Shown here: one piece after another, positions 32,959 to 33,103 of the stretch
Numbering within the stretch: the first letter of the stretch is position 1
Layout: the number at the start of each line of letters is the position of its first letter
DNA from: Bacteroidales bacterium
Lineage (GTDB): Bacteria; Bacteroidota; Bacteroidia; Bacteroidales; UBA932
Direction of reading: 5' to 3'
Length of the DNA stretch: 33,103 bases
Assembly (NCBI GenBank): GCA_012744435.1
Contig: JAAYCA010000031.1
Span: 1-33,103, forward strand
The notes under the pieces: model-generated
Seen by the model: the letters and a program-made list of their open reading frames with translations, nothing else
Told to the model about the DNA's origin: nothing
Databases searched by the model: none
Translations under genes and position numbers: made by a program

Positions 32959-33050
32959 GTATAAATAATGGAAGTAAGTACAAGTGTTCTCAAGAACGAC
33001 TTGCCTTGTGGCACGAACCGCGAGCATGAGTGTCAAGGAGTGAACTCCAA
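32959..33050 (-). other. 16S to tRNA-Ile spacer
   Basis: Ninety-two bases of transcribed spacer. It probably carries the pairing strand for 16S 3' processing, whose partner lies outside the window. I see no gene in it. Confidence 0.6.

Positions 33051-33103
<53 letters not shown>

Overview
The window looks like GC-rich Bacteroidota DNA, most probably from the order Bacteroidales. Three things point there: repeated -7 promoter elements of the form TAnnTTTG, the gene content (DUF4271-hemD-rnpA-yidD cluster, DUF2723 glycosyltransferase, PorT-like barrels, EnvC/TPR pair, large tricorn-type S41 protease), and a 16S 3' end reading ...CTAAGTCGTAACAAGG. The genus cannot be fixed from the sequence alone. 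Almost all of it is chromosomal housekeeping DNA. I see no insertion sequence, prophage, integron or CRISPR array.

Layout. 1-4952 (minus): a translation-related SUI1 gene, DUF4271, hemD, rnpA and yidD in one tight operon, then pgk from its own promoter, then a TMEM43-family gene broken by one in-frame TAG and cut by the window edge. 5006-13093 (plus): DUF2723 membrane glycosyltransferase, rRNA-type methyltransferase, transketolase and lepA. 13077-18242: small alternating units (mutY; outer-membrane barrel plus DUF456; YqaA-like protein plus LolD-like ATPase; tRNA-Pro; mdh; 4'-phosphopantetheinyl transferase). 18247-25907: envC and a TPR gene (minus), an ECF sigma factor with a dual-membrane-spanning anti-sigma/barrel protein, a lipoprotein, tsaE, and a YifB/ComM ATPase. 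25911-32627 (minus): tricorn-type protease, GH20 hexosaminidase, a two-gene chromate-type transporter and a polytopic membrane protein. 32714-33103 (minus): 3' end of 16S rRNA, tRNA-Ile(GAT), tRNA-Ala(TGC) and an intrinsic terminator.

Most notable points. (1) The rRNA operon is not followed by 23S: a strong terminator and unrelated genes come directly after tRNA-Ala, and a second terminator-like hairpin lies between the two tRNAs. (2) TMEM43 carries a lone amber codon in an otherwise open frame, although TAG ends at least eight other genes here. (3) Palindromic, mostly G/C-rich elements appear to sit in frame inside three genes (methyltransferase, mutY, tricorn protease), suggesting a dispersed element that tolerates coding sequence. 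(4) The sigma/anti-sigma pair encodes a protein predicted to span both membranes. (5) All six convergent gene junctions touch or overlap, with no terminator between them. (6) Several promoter elements lie only 6-8 nt from start codons, suggesting leaderless mRNAs.

Limits: all calls come from reading the sequence and recalled family features. No search, alignment or folding program was run.
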